This document shows positions 1 to 8,890 of a stretch of 64,000 bases of DNA, one piece after another. How positions within the stretch are numbered: the first letter of the stretch is position 1; each line of letters begins with the position of its first letter. The position numbers were made by a program, and so were the translations under genes. Source of the stretch: JACKCR01 sp041390305 (GTDB lineage: Bacteria; Eisenbacteria; RBG-16-71-46; CAIMUX01); the NCBI GenBank assembly GCA_041390305.1, contig JAWKQE010000032.1, positions 5,452 to 69,451 on the forward strand. Reading direction: 5' to 3'. The notes under the pieces are model-generated. The model was not told where the DNA came from and made no database searches. It saw only the letters and a list, made by a program, of their open reading frames with translations.

Positions 1-549
1 GCGCTCGGAACCACGGTCGTCGATCCGGAGCGATACGATGGCCGAACCGAGCATGTGCCCCGCATCGACGAACGTGCACTCCACTCCAGGAACCACGGGG
101 AACGAGATCCGGTACCGCATCCCGGAGAAATGCTCGAGCGCTTCCTCGGCATCTTCCACGGTGTAGAGCGGCTCGATGATCTGGGCGTCCCGCCCGTGCC
201 GCTTCTTGTTCCGCTTGTTGATGAACTCGACGTCCTTCTCCTGGATGAAGCCGGAGTCGCGGAGCATGTGGTTGGCGAGGTCCGCCGTGGCCAGGGTCGA
301 GAAGATCGTCCCCTTGAATCCACGACGCACGAGGGCAGGGAGGGCCCCCGAGTGATCGATGTGGGCGTGACTCAGGACGACGGCGTCGATCTCCGCGGGA
401 TCGAAAGGAAACTTCCGATTGCGGGCATCCGCTTCCGAACGTCGACCCTGGACCAGTCCACAGTCGAGGAGGATCTTCTTGCCGTTCACCTCGAGGAGGT
501 GGCGGGAGCCGGTTACCGTGCGCGCTGCGCCGTGGAATGTGATCTTCAT
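1..549 (-). CDS. MBL-fold RNA-processing hydrolase (CPSF/RNase J-like), C-terminus outside the window
   Basis: Only the first ~183 codons are in the window and the gene runs off the left edge. The N-terminus KITFHGAARTVTGS, followed about 45 residues later by SHAHIDHSG, is the metal-binding signature (HxHxDH) of metallo-beta-lactamase RNA hydrolases of the CPSF/YSH1 type. A later DAGHMLGSA stretch matches the third metal-binding motif of that family. Known members are exo- or endoribonucleases acting in the cytoplasm; the activity here is inferred. The ATG (549-547) overlaps the TGA of the upstream proline gene in an ATGA, and a G-rich GGGGTGG lies before it, so translation is probably coupled. 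The beta-CASP half would be beyond the edge. Confidence 0.85.
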   Translation of the reverse strand, partial: MKITFHGAARTVTGSRHLLEVNGKKILLDCGLVQGRRSEADARNRKFPFDPAEIDAVVLSHAHIDHSGALPALVRRGFKGTIFSTLATADLANHMLRDSGFIQEKDVEFINKRNKKRHGRDAQIIEPLYTVEDAEEALEHFSGMRYRISFPVVPGVECTFVDAGHMLGSAIVSLRIDDRGSER

Positions 550-2153
550 CCGCGGTTCCACCCCCAGATCCCGCTGTCGGGCAGAGACCGCGCATGCCGG
601 CGCGTGATCGTGCCCTGGCTGACGAACTGGAGGAGGTACCAGGCTCCACCGGCCTTGTAGTTCGTGCCGCTCGCACCGTCGCCGCCGAACGGCTGCTGGT
701 CGACGATGGCGCCGGTCGTCTTCCGGTTCACGTAGAAGTTGCCCGCGTACTGACTGAAGACGGGAACGTTCTTCGCGAGCCAGCTCTCATCGTGCGACCA
801 GATCGCTCCGGTGAGACGGTAGGGGTGGTTGTCGAGGATCCGCCGGGCGTGATCGGCGTCTTTGACCGGCCGGAACGCGGTGACCGGGCCGAAGATCTCG
901 ACGGCGAGGAGTTCGTGTTCGTCGCCCTTCACCTCGAAGAAGGTCGGCTGGATCCAGTAGCCCTTGTCCGAAGAGTGCTCGCCGCCATGGATGAGCGCGA
1001 CGTTCGGGTCCTTCTTCCCACGATCGACGAAGCCGGAGATCTTGTCGTAGGAACCCTTGTTGATGACCGGGCCCATGTCCGAGTCCCGCTCGAGCGGGTT
1101 CTTCACCTTCCAGGCCTTCATCTGCTCGACGACTGCTGCCTTGAGGTCCGGCCAGATCTTCTCGTGCGGGAGGACGAGGCTGTTCGCGGAGCACTTCTGT
1201 CCGCTCCGGCCGAACGCGCCCGCGATGATGCAGGACGCGACGTCCCAGACGTCACAGTCCTTGTCGATGACGAGGAAGTCCTTGCCACCGGTTTCCGCGA
1301 TGAAGCGCGGGAAGTGAGGACGCGGCGCCTTCTTGTCGAAGAGGTCGCCGGCGATCGACTTCGCCGTGTCGAAGCTGCCGGTGAAGTTGACCGCGGTGAG
1401 CTCCGGATTCCGGAGAACGGGCGGCATCATGGCAGAGCCGGGGCCGGTGATCATGTTGATGACGCCCGGAGGGAATCCGGCGTCGCGGATCGCCCGCATC
1501 AGCATCCAGGAAGTCATCGGCGCGTCGCTCGACGGCTTCCAGACGACGGTGTTGCCGCAGAGTGCCATCACCGTCGGGAGGTTGTAGCCGATCGCGATCG
1601 GGAAGTTGAACGGAGTGATCGCGCAGGTCACGCCCTTCAGCGGACGGAGCTGCATCTGGTTCGTCTCCCAGTTGCCGTCTCCCAGCTTGAGGTCCGCGAG
1701 CTCCATGTAGAAGTAGGGGTTGAAGCGGACGAAGTCGATCATCTCGGCCCAGCCGCCGCTCACTTCCGGGGCGTTGTAGCCGCACTCGTGCGCCGTGACG
1801 GCGCAGATCTCGTGTCGCCGCTGATGGAGGAGCCACTCGAGGTCGCGGAACTTCTGCACGCGGGCCTCGATCGAGAGGGTGGCCCAGGCTTCCTTCGCGG
1901 CCAGCGCCGCCTTGATCGCCTGGTCGGCGTGGTCGGCGGTTCCCTTCTGGCCCGTGCAGAAGACTTCACCGGTCGACGGATCGATGGACTCGATCTTCTC
2001 GGACGAGAAGACCTCTTCGCCTCCGATGATCATCGGAACGTCCATCCCCTTCGGGATGCCCTTGAGTCCGTCCTGGAACGCGCGCCAGTCCGTGTCGTTT
2101 CCCCGATAGTCGATGAGCGCCTGATTCGTTGGCTTGGGGATCGAGAGTGTCAT
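546..2153 (-). CDS. pruA: 1-pyrroline-5-carboxylate dehydrogenase
   Basis: A 535-residue NAD-dependent aldehyde dehydrogenase that oxidises glutamate semialdehyde (P5C) to glutamate, the second step of proline degradation. Visible catalytic features are the PFNFP oxyanion Asn near residue 183, ETGGKD with general base Glu287, and GRSGQKCSANS with nucleophile Cys321. The C-terminal run with TTGAIVDQQPFGG and FVSQGTITRR is characteristic of stand-alone P5C dehydrogenases rather than generic ALDHs. Length fits the single-domain (non-PutA) form. The ATG is preceded by AGAGGAG at a good distance. No proline dehydrogenase is next to it. It is followed with a 4-bp overlap by the MBL-fold hydrolase. 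Confidence 0.95.
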   Translation of the reverse strand: MTLSIPKPTNQALIDYRGNDTDWRAFQDGLKGIPKGMDVPMIIGGEEVFSSEKIESIDPSTGEVFCTGQKGTADHADQAIKAALAAKEAWATLSIEARVQKFRDLEWLLHQRRHEICAVTAHECGYNAPEVSGGWAEMIDFVRFNPYFYMELADLKLGDGNWETNQMQLRPLKGVTCAITPFNFPIAIGYNLPTVMALCGNTVVWKPSSDAPMTSWMLMRAIRDAGFPPGVINMITGPGSAMMPPVLRNPELTAVNFTGSFDTAKSIAGDLFDKKAPRPHFPRFIAETGGKDFLVIDKDCDVWDVASCIIAGAFGRSGQKCSANSLVLPHEKIWPDLKAAVVEQMKAWKVKNPLERDSDMGPVINKGSYDKISGFVDRGKKDPNVALIHGGEHSSDKGYWIQPTFFEVKGDEHELLAVEIFGPVTAFRPVKDADHARRILDNHPYRLTGAIWSHDESWLAKNVPVFSQYAGNFYVNRKTTGAIVDQQPFGGDGASGTNYKAGGAWYLLQFVSQGTITRRHARSLPDSGIWGWNRG

Positions 2154-2760
2154 CGAGAGAGCTCCTCTGTTCGGCGTGTGGCGCCGGGTCGTCGTCTCGA
2201 CGGCCGGCGCGATAGCGGGGTCCGGGGAGGTCCCGAAAGGGGTGGGGGACGACGGGGATCATCCGTCTGGGCTCGCCCGAGCCCGTCCGCCGGACCAGCC
2301 TCGGATTCTAGGCGGGACGTTCCGGATCGGCAATCTTCGGGAGTCCATAGTGCCGGTTCGGGCGGCCGGCCGGCCACCGAGCCGCTCCCGCTGCTGCCCA
2401 CCGGCGCTCTTGGAACGTCTCCGGAGCGCCTTCGTCCGAGGGACATCGCCGGGGCCTCCGGGGGCAGGCTGTGCGGATGGGATGTCGCGCATCGTTTACG
2501 CACTACCCATGGCCGGCGGGCGTCTCGGCGGTTCATCTCGGAACATCAAGGCTCATCGTCCGCGGGAAGAGTCGATCAAGTCATTGACAAACATAGTGTT
2601 ATGAATGAATTGGCCAAGGGTGCGCGATAAGTCACAACTTGTCCTTCATGTAACAATTTCTTTGGTTTGCGGGCTGATTCTCGATACGCTCATGGCAACC
2701 ACTTCAACACGGGGGCGCGCTTCTCAGGAGACGCCTCGAAGGAATAGGGAGCACATCGGC
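2154..2760. other. Intergenic region between divergent genes, probable promoters
   Basis: No gene is seen in these ~600 bases. The left half is GC-rich. The right half (about 2570-2760) is clearly more AT-rich and contains a perfect -35-like TTGACA at 2584-2589, but no convincing -10 at the usual spacing. It probably carries promoters for pruA (leftward) and the PEP-CTERM gene (rightward). Confidence 0.4.
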
Positions 2761-3525
2761 ATGAAGAGAATGATAGGAGTCGGCCTGCTCTTGGGTGGGG
2801 TCGTCGCTTTGGGCGGTCTCCCCGTGAATGCGCAGGCGTCGCTTTTCCTGGATTCCTGGGGCGTCGACTACGACAGTTGGGCTCCGTCGGTCCCCGGACC
2901 GATGCAGGTTTCCTACACGGTCGAAGACTGGAAGGTCGGTGACAACTCCGACGGGTATCTCGGACCCGGCTGGGGCGGTCAGGCCTACGACGCCGAGGCG
3001 TCCTACATGGCGACCGACGGGGACTACCTCTACGTCGCCATCATCACCGGCTTCCCGCTGAGCGGCCGGAACGACGGCAACGACCACTATGACGCGGGCG
3101 ACATCGCCCTCGACATCGACGCGGACGGGCAGTACGACTTCGCCGTCGACAGCGACCAGTCCGGCAAGCTCCGGGGCGGCGCGCTGACCTGGCAGAACCC
3201 CGCGATCCACAACAATCCGGCCTGGGGCGGTGCAAGCGATCCGCTTCGCGTCACCAGCTGGACGACGACGGCGAACACCCAGTTCAGCTACGCCTCGTGG
3301 GAAGGTCGGTACGCCATCGAAGCGGTCATCGACCTCGACGACATGGGCGGCCCGAGCTCTTCCTATGGACTCCACTGGACCATGGGATGCGGTAACGACG
3401 TCATCGAGGACGACATGCGCGTCAGCAACCCGGTTCCGGAACCGGCCAGCCTTCTCCTCCTCGGAGGCGGGCTCGGTCTCGCCGGAATGCTCCGCCGTCG
3501 CCGTCGGAACGACGAATCGGCCTGA
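2761..3525 (+). CDS. Exported PEP-CTERM sorting-domain protein
   Basis: A 254-residue secreted protein of unknown function. It starts at the ATG preceded by AGGGAG, and an N-terminal signal peptide (KRMIGVGLLLGGVVALGG...NAQA) follows directly. The reading frame extends upstream, but the extension has no signal-peptide character. The body is rich in Asp, Gly, Trp and Tyr. A stretch near the middle (GDIALDIDADGQYDFAVD) looks like a calcium-binding surface-domain loop. The C-terminus is a textbook PEP-CTERM tail: PVPEPASLLLLGGG, a short hydrophobic helix, then RRRRR. Such tails are recognised by exosortase, which implies an exosortase elsewhere in the genome. A strong terminator follows. Confidence 0.85.
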   Translation: MKRMIGVGLLLGGVVALGGLPVNAQASLFLDSWGVDYDSWAPSVPGPMQVSYTVEDWKVGDNSDGYLGPGWGGQAYDAEASYMATDGDYLYVAIITGFPLSGRNDGNDHYDAGDIALDIDADGQYDFAVDSDQSGKLRGGALTWQNPAIHNNPAWGGASDPLRVTSWTTTANTQFSYASWEGRYAIEAVIDLDDMGGPSSSYGLHWTMGCGNDVIEDDMRVSNPVPEPASLLLLGGGLGLAGMLRRRRRNDESA

Positions 3526-3840
3526 TCCGTACTCTGTCTCCCCCCAAGATGAGAAGGCGAGCTCTGCACCGGGCTCGCCTTCTTCGTTTCTCTCCGTCCG
3601 CAGCATCGTTGCGCCGTCAGCCGACCGATTGCCTCGTTCCGAGGGCGGCCGACGGGTTCCGTAGGTCCTGGTCCGACCAACGCCGCGTTCCGGATCGACG
3701 ACGTCCCGCCGCCGACCTGGGAAGCGCGGACGACCTCCCGTCACGAGTGTCGGGATAACCCTCAAGATGCCACCCCCAGCTCTCGATGCTTATGACGATA
3801 GGAAGGCGTTCCGCCGAGTGCGCACAGGGAGGACTCGAAG
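3526..3840. other. Intergenic region
   Basis: Apart from the terminator at 3552-3590, I see only unassigned sequence and the ribosome-binding site (GGAGG) of the following gene. A promoter for the CheW-CZB gene is expected here but no clear -35/-10 pair was found. Confidence 0.4.
3552..3590 (+). terminator. Rho-independent terminator after the PEP-CTERM gene
   Basis: AGAAGGCGAGC (3552-3562) pairs perfectly with GCTCGCCTTCT (3573-3583) across a 10-nt loop. A T-rich TCGTTTCTCTC follows. It lies 26 nt past the stop codon. Confidence 0.8.
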
Positions 3841-4647
3841 GTGACTCAACTCTTGACGTTCCGCTGCCGGAGCAAGACGTTCGGGATCGAAGTCGGGGTG
3901 GTCGAGGAGATCGTGCCCGTAACACGGCTTTCGGACATCCCGACGAAGGAGTCCTACCTTCGTGGAGGGATCACCGTTCGAGGGCAGATCATTTCGCTCT
4001 ACAACTTCCGCGGCATGGTAGGTGACCCCAGTTTGCTGTCCGATCGACAGCAGTTGGACGCTCTGTTCGCGGAGCGCGAGCGCGAACACGTCATGTGGGT
4101 GGATGCGCTTCGCACGAGTGTGCAGCAAGGCACTCCATTTCGAGAGGCGATCGATCCTGCCAAGTGCGCTCTGGGGCGTTGGCTCGCGTCCTACGAGACG
4201 AACGACTACAATGTCCTGCGGTTGTTCGAGAAAATCGAGAAACCCCACAAGGAGCTGCACGAACTCGCCTCGGTCGTTTTCGATCCCTCCATGCGGGGAA
4301 AGACCGAGACCGCGCTGGATCTGGTCGAACGTGGCCGAGCTGCGATTCTCGAGTTCTTCGTCGATTTCCGAAAGACCCTGGTTACCGATCTCCGGGAACT
4401 AGCCCTCGTTCTACGGTCGAGTTCAGGTCACTCCTATGCAATCTCCGTGGACTCGGTCGACAACATCCGGGAGCTGGAGTCGGAGGGGATGTCGGTCGCG
4501 GGCGGGGAGTTCCATTCGCTACCGGTCGTGTCGCGGGTCTGGTCCTCCGACGATGCCACCATCCTCGAAGTCGACCGGGGCTACCTCGATCAGGTCGCGG
4601 ATACCCAGGTTTCCAGGGCCACCAACGGCGAAACGGCCGCGGCGTAG
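3841..4647 (+). CDS. CheW-like coupling protein with an inserted CZB zinc-sensor domain
   Basis: A 268-residue cytoplasmic protein. Residues 1-62 are the first half of a CheW fold (LLTFRCRSKTFGIEV ... GGITVRGQIISLYNFRG), and residues 186-250 are the second half (LALVLRSSSGHSYAISVDSV...). Between them sits a chemoreceptor zinc-binding (CZB) helical domain with the four expected ligands: His83 in EHVMW, Cys109 in AKCALGRW, and His136 and His140 in KPHKELH. CZB domains are known to bind zinc and to sense hypochlorous acid or zinc in chemoreceptors and diguanylate cyclases. Here the domain splits the CheW fold, so ligand binding might change coupling of receptors to CheA; that is inference. The GTG start has GGAGG upstream. 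No other che gene is adjacent; one MCP lies at 37 kb. Confidence 0.85.
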   Translation: MTQLLTFRCRSKTFGIEVGVVEEIVPVTRLSDIPTKESYLRGGITVRGQIISLYNFRGMVGDPSLLSDRQQLDALFAEREREHVMWVDALRTSVQQGTPFREAIDPAKCALGRWLASYETNDYNVLRLFEKIEKPHKELHELASVVFDPSMRGKTETALDLVERGRAAILEFFVDFRKTLVTDLRELALVLRSSSGHSYAISVDSVDNIRELESEGMSVAGGEFHSLPVVSRVWSSDDATILEVDRGYLDQVADTQVSRATNGETAAA

Positions 4648-4657
4648 GGCCTTGGAT

Positions 4658-4679
4658 CCGCGGCGCCAAAGCGCCGCGG
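4658..4679. terminator. GC-only hairpin between convergent genes
   Basis: CCGCGGCGC and GCGCCGCGG form a perfect 9-bp stem with the 4-nt loop CAAA, midway between the stop codons of two convergent genes. There is no T-tract on either side, so it is a putative bidirectional terminator only. Confidence 0.5.
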
Positions 4680-4704
4680 GCGGAACCCGAGTGCTCGCGG
4701 CCCC

Positions 4705-7521
4705 CTACGACAACCGAACGGGTTCGGGCAGGTCGTCCGACGCGGCCACCTGGCCGATCGGCTCGCCGTCCTCGTGCAGCAGGGCGATCCTCCGGATCCG
4801 CACGCGTGCCTGATCCTCCGGTCCGAGGAGGAAGTACCTCTCGAGTACGACCTTCGGGTTGCAGACCTGGCCGTCTTCCCTCGCGATGAAAGCCTCGATG
4901 TCGAGCTGCGTCTCGCCGCTTCGTTCCATCGACTCGATCGCCTTGCGGAGGTCGACGGTGCGCCGTGGCTTCCCGCTGTCGCCCATTGCCTCCGGAGCTT
5001 CCGGCCCGTGGGTGCTCAGCGCCTCTGATGCGTCCGGCTCGTGCGAACTCGGCACCTCGGCCCTTCCGTCCGGCTCCTTCCGCGCGGCGGGAGCCATCGG
5101 AGTCTCCCAGTCCGTCGCTTCCCGGGATGTCTGCGGATTCCAGTGGGTCCGTTCGACGATGCACTCTTCCATCGTGCGGAGCTCGTCGGCGAGGCGGAAG
5201 ATCTCCTCCCGCTGCGTGGCCGACAAAGCGCCGAGTTCGATCCGGTAGCGGGCGCGCCGCACCAACGAGGCGAGGCTGGGACGGCGACGCCCCGGGATCA
5301 CCGGAATCGTCGCTCCGCCGAGGATTTCGATCCCACGAGGCAGGACCTTGCTCAGCTCGGCAGCGTAGGCCGGCATCCAGGGACGGAGAAGCTCGACGTC
5401 GAAGTACTCGTCCACCGATTCGATTCCGACCGAGAGGGAGGGACCGAACGCGATCTTGGGACGGGGCTTGTGTCCCTGTGTGTGCGCGACCGGAATGCGC
5501 GCCATGCGGAACGCCCTCGCGAGAACGGCGCCCATCTCGAGGTGCGAGAGGAAGCGCGCGTCGTCCACCTTCTCGAAGCGGACGCGGATCGGCCACGACG
5601 TACCGGCTTCCGCCCGCCGTGGCGCGGACTGCCGTGCCTTCTCCTTGAGGGCGGCCAGTTCGTCTGCGTCGACCGGGGGCGTCAGTTGGGTGTCGAACGG
5701 GAGGCCGGGGATTCCGCAGGCGGTGCAGTCTCCGTGTCGACAGTCCGTGACGAGGGACTCGCCGATCTCGAGGACGGCATCTTCGGTCTTCTGTCTCTCC
5801 CGCTGGAGCCACTTCTTCGAGACGCGGATGTCGATGTGATCCCACGGGAGGGCGTCGGTGTACTCGCGCCGGCCCGTGTGGTGGGCGACGTCCACTCCCG
5901 TCTCCTCGAACGCGCGCATCCAGCGGCCATAGTCGAAGTGTTCCGTCCATCCGTCGAAACGCGCGCCGTGTCGATAGGCCCACTCGATGGCCGGGCCGAG
6001 CCTGCGATCGCCCTTCGAGAAGATCGCCTCGAGGTGGGACGTCTCGACGTCATGCCACTTCACGCGGCTCGAGGGAGTGTGACAGCGGCTCCGGATGTGG
6101 CGGATCTTGTCCTTCAGGAGGTCGACGGGCTCGAAGGCGTCCCACTGGAACGGAGTGTGGCTCTTGGGAACGAACGAACCGATCGATGCGTTGACCGAGT
6201 TCTTCCGGCCGTGCCGACGTCCGATGTCGCGGATCCGCTCGATGAAGTGGACGATGCCGTCGACGTCCTCCCACTGTTCGGTGGGAAGGCCGATCATGAA
6301 GTACATCTTGATCAGCCGCCATCCGCGGGAGAACGCGATCTCGGCGGCGTCGAAGAACTCCTGGTCCCGGATGAGCTTGTTCACGGCGAGACGGAGCCGC
6401 TCGCTTCCCACTTCGGGCGCGAAGGTGAACCCGGTCTTCTTCGTCTCCTTCACCTTGTCCGCGATCTCGACGCCGAAAGAGTCGGCACGGAGGGAGGGGA
6501 GGGAGAGGGCCACCCGGTCGCTCGAGAACCGCTCGTTGAGCACGTCCGCGAGCGGGCCGAGCTGCGTGTAGTCCGCGGTCGAGAGGGACGTGAGGCCGAT
6601 CTCGTCCCACCCGGACTCGCGGATGCCTGCGTCTGCGATCTCGAGGATCTTCTCGACGCTGCGTTCGCGGATCGGACGGTAGAGGTAGCCCGCCTGGCAG
6701 AAACGGCAGCCCTGCGTGCAGCCGCGGAGGACTTCGATGGAGAGTCGGTTCTGCACGATGTCCTGGAGCGGGACGATCGGCTTCTCCGGAACCGGCGCAT
6801 TCTCCAGGTCGACGACGAACTGACGGAGCACGCGCTTCGGGACGTCGTCATAGATCGGGAACGTGCCGAGGAGCCTGCCGTCGTCCGCGTACTTCGCTTC
6901 GTACATCGAGGGGACGTAGATGCCGGGGAGTTTGGCGAACGCGCGGAGCCGTTCGTGGCGCGAGAGGTCCCGCGTCTCTTTGTAGAGGTCCGTGATCCGG
7001 TGGATCATCTCCTCACCGTCTCCGATGAGGAACATGTCGATGAAGCTCGACAGAGGCTCCGGGTTGCTCACGACCGGGCCGCCCGCGATGACGAGCGGAT
7101 CCGACTCGCGGCGATCCGCGGAACGGAGGGGCAGGCCGGCGAGGTCGAGGCACTGGAGGATGTTCGTGTACGTCAACTCGTACTGGAGGGAGAATCCGAC
7201 GAAGTCGAACTCCGCGAGCGGACGCTTCGACTCGAGCGCATAGAGCGGGATCCCGTGGCGGCGGAGCTGGGCCTCCATGTCGAACCAAGGCGCGTAGGCG
7301 CGTTCGGCGAGGCTGTCCGGCCTGCGGTTCAGGACTTCATAGAGGATCTTGAGGCCCCAGTGGCTCATGCCGATCTCGTAGACCTCGGGGAGGAGGAGAC
7401 ACCACTGGACCATGCCCGGCTCCGGCTGCTTCCGGACGACGTGGAACTCGTTGCCGAGGTAGCGGCTCGGCTTGCCGACGAGGGGCAGGATGGTGTCGAG
7501 CTGCTGCTCGAGATCGCGCAT
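4705..7521 (-). CDS. B12-binding-type radical SAM protein fused to DUF2344
   Basis: A 938-residue fusion. The first ~640 residues match the TIGR03960 radical SAM family: an N-terminal region with EIGMSHWGLKILYEVLN, then the cluster motif CTQGCRFCQAG (Cys268, Cys272, Cys275), and a Cys-rich CRHGDCTACG near the end of this half. The remainder is DUF2344 (RVRFEKVDDARFLSHLEMG ... GHKPRPKIAFGPSLSVG). In many bacteria the two parts are fused or adjacent and sit next to ribosome or RNase genes; the reaction is not known. An acidic Pro/Glu-rich spacer lies inside DUF2344. The start chosen is the ATG with GGGAGG 4 nt upstream; the frame allows nine more codons. Confidence 0.85.
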   Translation of the reverse strand: MRDLEQQLDTILPLVGKPSRYLGNEFHVVRKQPEPGMVQWCLLLPEVYEIGMSHWGLKILYEVLNRRPDSLAERAYAPWFDMEAQLRRHGIPLYALESKRPLAEFDFVGFSLQYELTYTNILQCLDLAGLPLRSADRRESDPLVIAGGPVVSNPEPLSSFIDMFLIGDGEEMIHRITDLYKETRDLSRHERLRAFAKLPGIYVPSMYEAKYADDGRLLGTFPIYDDVPKRVLRQFVVDLENAPVPEKPIVPLQDIVQNRLSIEVLRGCTQGCRFCQAGYLYRPIRERSVEKILEIADAGIRESGWDEIGLTSLSTADYTQLGPLADVLNERFSSDRVALSLPSLRADSFGVEIADKVKETKKTGFTFAPEVGSERLRLAVNKLIRDQEFFDAAEIAFSRGWRLIKMYFMIGLPTEQWEDVDGIVHFIERIRDIGRRHGRKNSVNASIGSFVPKSHTPFQWDAFEPVDLLKDKIRHIRSRCHTPSSRVKWHDVETSHLEAIFSKGDRRLGPAIEWAYRHGARFDGWTEHFDYGRWMRAFEETGVDVAHHTGRREYTDALPWDHIDIRVSKKWLQRERQKTEDAVLEIGESLVTDCRHGDCTACGIPGLPFDTQLTPPVDADELAALKEKARQSAPRRAEAGTSWPIRVRFEKVDDARFLSHLEMGAVLARAFRMARIPVAHTQGHKPRPKIAFGPSLSVGIESVDEYFDVELLRPWMPAYAAELSKVLPRGIEILGGATIPVIPGRRRPSLASLVRRARYRIELGALSATQREEIFRLADELRTMEECIVERTHWNPQTSREATDWETPMAPAARKEPDGRAEVPSSHEPDASEALSTHGPEAPEAMGDSGKPRRTVDLRKAIESMERSGETQLDIEAFIAREDGQVCNPKVVLERYFLLGPEDQARVRIRRIALLHEDGEPIGQVAASDDLPEPVRLS

Positions 7522-7672
7522 GGGGCCTCCCGGATTCGGATCGGGCACGGACGCGGGGAGCAGGCGTCGAGGCGCCGACCGTTCTGACGGAGCGCCGACC
7601 CTGACCTCGGTCTGTGGGTGAACCTGGGAGTATAGCGTCTCTGGAGCCGGGATCGAGGGGGATTGGGGGGAG

Positions 7673-7695
7673 CGGAGGGCGAAGTTCGCCCTCCG
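7673..7695 (-). terminator. Strong hairpin downstream of the adhesin-like gene
   Basis: CGGAGGGCG and CGCCCTCCG pair perfectly over a 5-nt loop. It lies 40 nt past the stop of the 7737-8189 gene, before the radical SAM gene on the same strand. There is no T-run. Confidence 0.45.
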
Positions 7696-7736
7696 TCGAT
7701 GCCTGAGGCCGAAAAACGGCCGTCACGTCTCGCGGA

Positions 7737-8189
7737 TCAGGCCGCGTCGACCATCTGATTCTTCGCGCCGTCGAGGGCGGCGCAGGCGCACCAGTAGACC
7801 TTGGTCACCTGGCCGCCCCGGCCGAACGTGCGGACGCGGGCCCAGAGCTCGGAGAGCGGGGTCGCCTTCTCCACGCCGAGCATGTGCGGCACGCCGGGGC
7901 GTAGGGTCAGGCCGCGCGGGGCATGGAGCACGTAGTCGGGACAGCTCTTTCCCGCGGCGTAGACGACAGGCTGGAACTCGACCGTGCCACCGGTTCCCGT
8001 CGCCAGCTTGAGCTTCGAGACCGACTTCCCGGACTCGATCATCCCGCCCAGCCGATCCGAGATCGATGCGCCAGGGGGCGCGAGGACGACCAGCTCGAAT
8101 CCACCGGGAACGGTTGTCTCGCCCGTGCCGAGCTCGACCGAACCGTGACCACTCAACACCACGTCGTCTTTCGTCGCCTGGATGCCCAT
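7737..8189 (-). CDS. Small putative adhesin-like (Stv-type) protein
   Basis: A 150-residue protein without signal peptide or membrane segment. The start is the ATG preceded by GGAAGGAG. The visible pattern is an early VVLSGHG followed by a VPGGFELVVLAPPGASISDRLG stretch, which resembles the small putative adhesin Stv domain (SGHG then a P-G-x-x-L-x-x-x-A-P-x-G run). The middle has YAAGKSCPDYVLHAP and the end CACAALDGAKNQ. Family assignment is from memory of the motif and is tentative; no enzymatic function is proposed. Its long 5' leader holds a G-quadruplex-like purine tract. The Smr gene lies upstream on the same strand, about 230 nt away. Confidence 0.6.
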   Translation of the reverse strand: MGIQATKDDVVLSGHGSVELGTGETTVPGGFELVVLAPPGASISDRLGGMIESGKSVSKLKLATGTGGTVEFQPVVYAAGKSCPDYVLHAPRGLTLRPGVPHMLGVEKATPLSELWARVRTFGRGGQVTKVYWCACAALDGAKNQMVDAA

Positions 8190-8290
8190 CCGTCGTGCTC
8201 CTTCCGTGATTCGGACTCGATGTGGATCTGACCCTGGCGTGAGTAACGGTCGTTCGACCGGGCTTCTCAAGTGAGCTGTGCGGAGTGAGC

Positions 8291-8340
8291 GGGGAAGGGG
8301 AAGGGGGCGGAGGGAAGAGGAGGGAAGAGGAGGGAAGAGA
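8291..8340. repeat. Purine tract: G-quadruplex motif plus 10-bp tandem repeat
   Basis: On the + strand GGGGAAGGGGAAGGGGG and then CGGAGGG give four G-runs. They are followed directly by three copies of the 10-mer AGGGAAGAGG (8311-8340, last copy with one change). The tract lies in the leader of the leftward adhesin-like gene, whose transcript would carry the C-rich complement. Confidence 0.7.
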
Positions 8341-8422
8341 AAGGACTTCCCGGGGGGGAAGAAGTCGCCCATCGGTGCAAGGGAGCCGATTGGGCGGGGC
8401 GTGGAATCCTCGAGCGGCGAGC

Positions 8423-8716
8423 CTACTGGGGCGGGCGCCGCAGCCGTACGAACGTTGCGCCCCAATGGCCACGGTGGGCCGGAGCGTCCCGGAACGACTC
8501 GACCAGAGGGTGCTGGGCGAGAAAGGTTTGGACACGTTCCCGCTGGAAGCCGGTCCCTTTGCCGTGGACGATTCGGACCTCCTGGAAGCCGGCGGCGACC
8601 GCCTCCTCCAGGTAGGAGTCCACGACATCGAGGATCTCCTTGGGACGGAACGTGTGGAGGTCCAGCTCGTCCTCGATCGGCACGCGAACCACGTCTTCGT
8701 CGTCTTCGGTCGCCAT
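8423..8716 (-). CDS. Smr-domain protein
   Basis: A 97-residue protein consisting almost entirely of a small MutS-related (Smr) domain. The signature DLHTFRP and VRIVHGKGTG correspond to the two conserved family motifs (DLHG-like and HGKG). Stand-alone Smr proteins are nucleases acting on branched DNA or, in newer work, on mRNA of collided ribosomes; which applies here cannot be told. Canonical DLHG is DLHT here. The ATG has only a weak AGGG upstream. The acidic N-terminus (TEDDEDVV) is short, so this is a minimal stand-alone domain rather than a MutS2 fragment. Confidence 0.85.
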   Translation of the reverse strand: MATEDDEDVVRVPIEDELDLHTFRPKEILDVVDSYLEEAVAAGFQEVRIVHGKGTGFQRERVQTFLAQHPLVESFRDAPAHRGHWGATFVRLRRPPQ

Positions 8717-8890
8717 GGGGCGAGTCTACCCTGGGCCGCCCGCACCGGTGAGATTCCATTCTCGACGCAGTGCTCAACGCCACGGCCCCTTCGTTCGTTC
8801 CTATGGCGAGGGACTCGCCTCGTGCCGCCGATCGCGGCCGAGGCGTCGATACGGCGGATGCTTGGGGAGCGAGTCGGCACGGGAGGGGAG

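Noticed and set aside
594..2630. Long + strand open frame (678 codons) opposite pruA
   Set aside because: It mirrors the codon pattern of a well-recognised enzyme on the other strand, is rich in Arg/Val/Glu from GC-rich antisense and has no domain or ribosome-binding site.
5041..7587. 848-codon + strand open frame opposite the radical SAM/DUF2344 gene
   Set aside because: The antisense of a high-GC gene often lacks stops; the opposite strand has clear catalytic motifs and a perfect ribosome-binding site.
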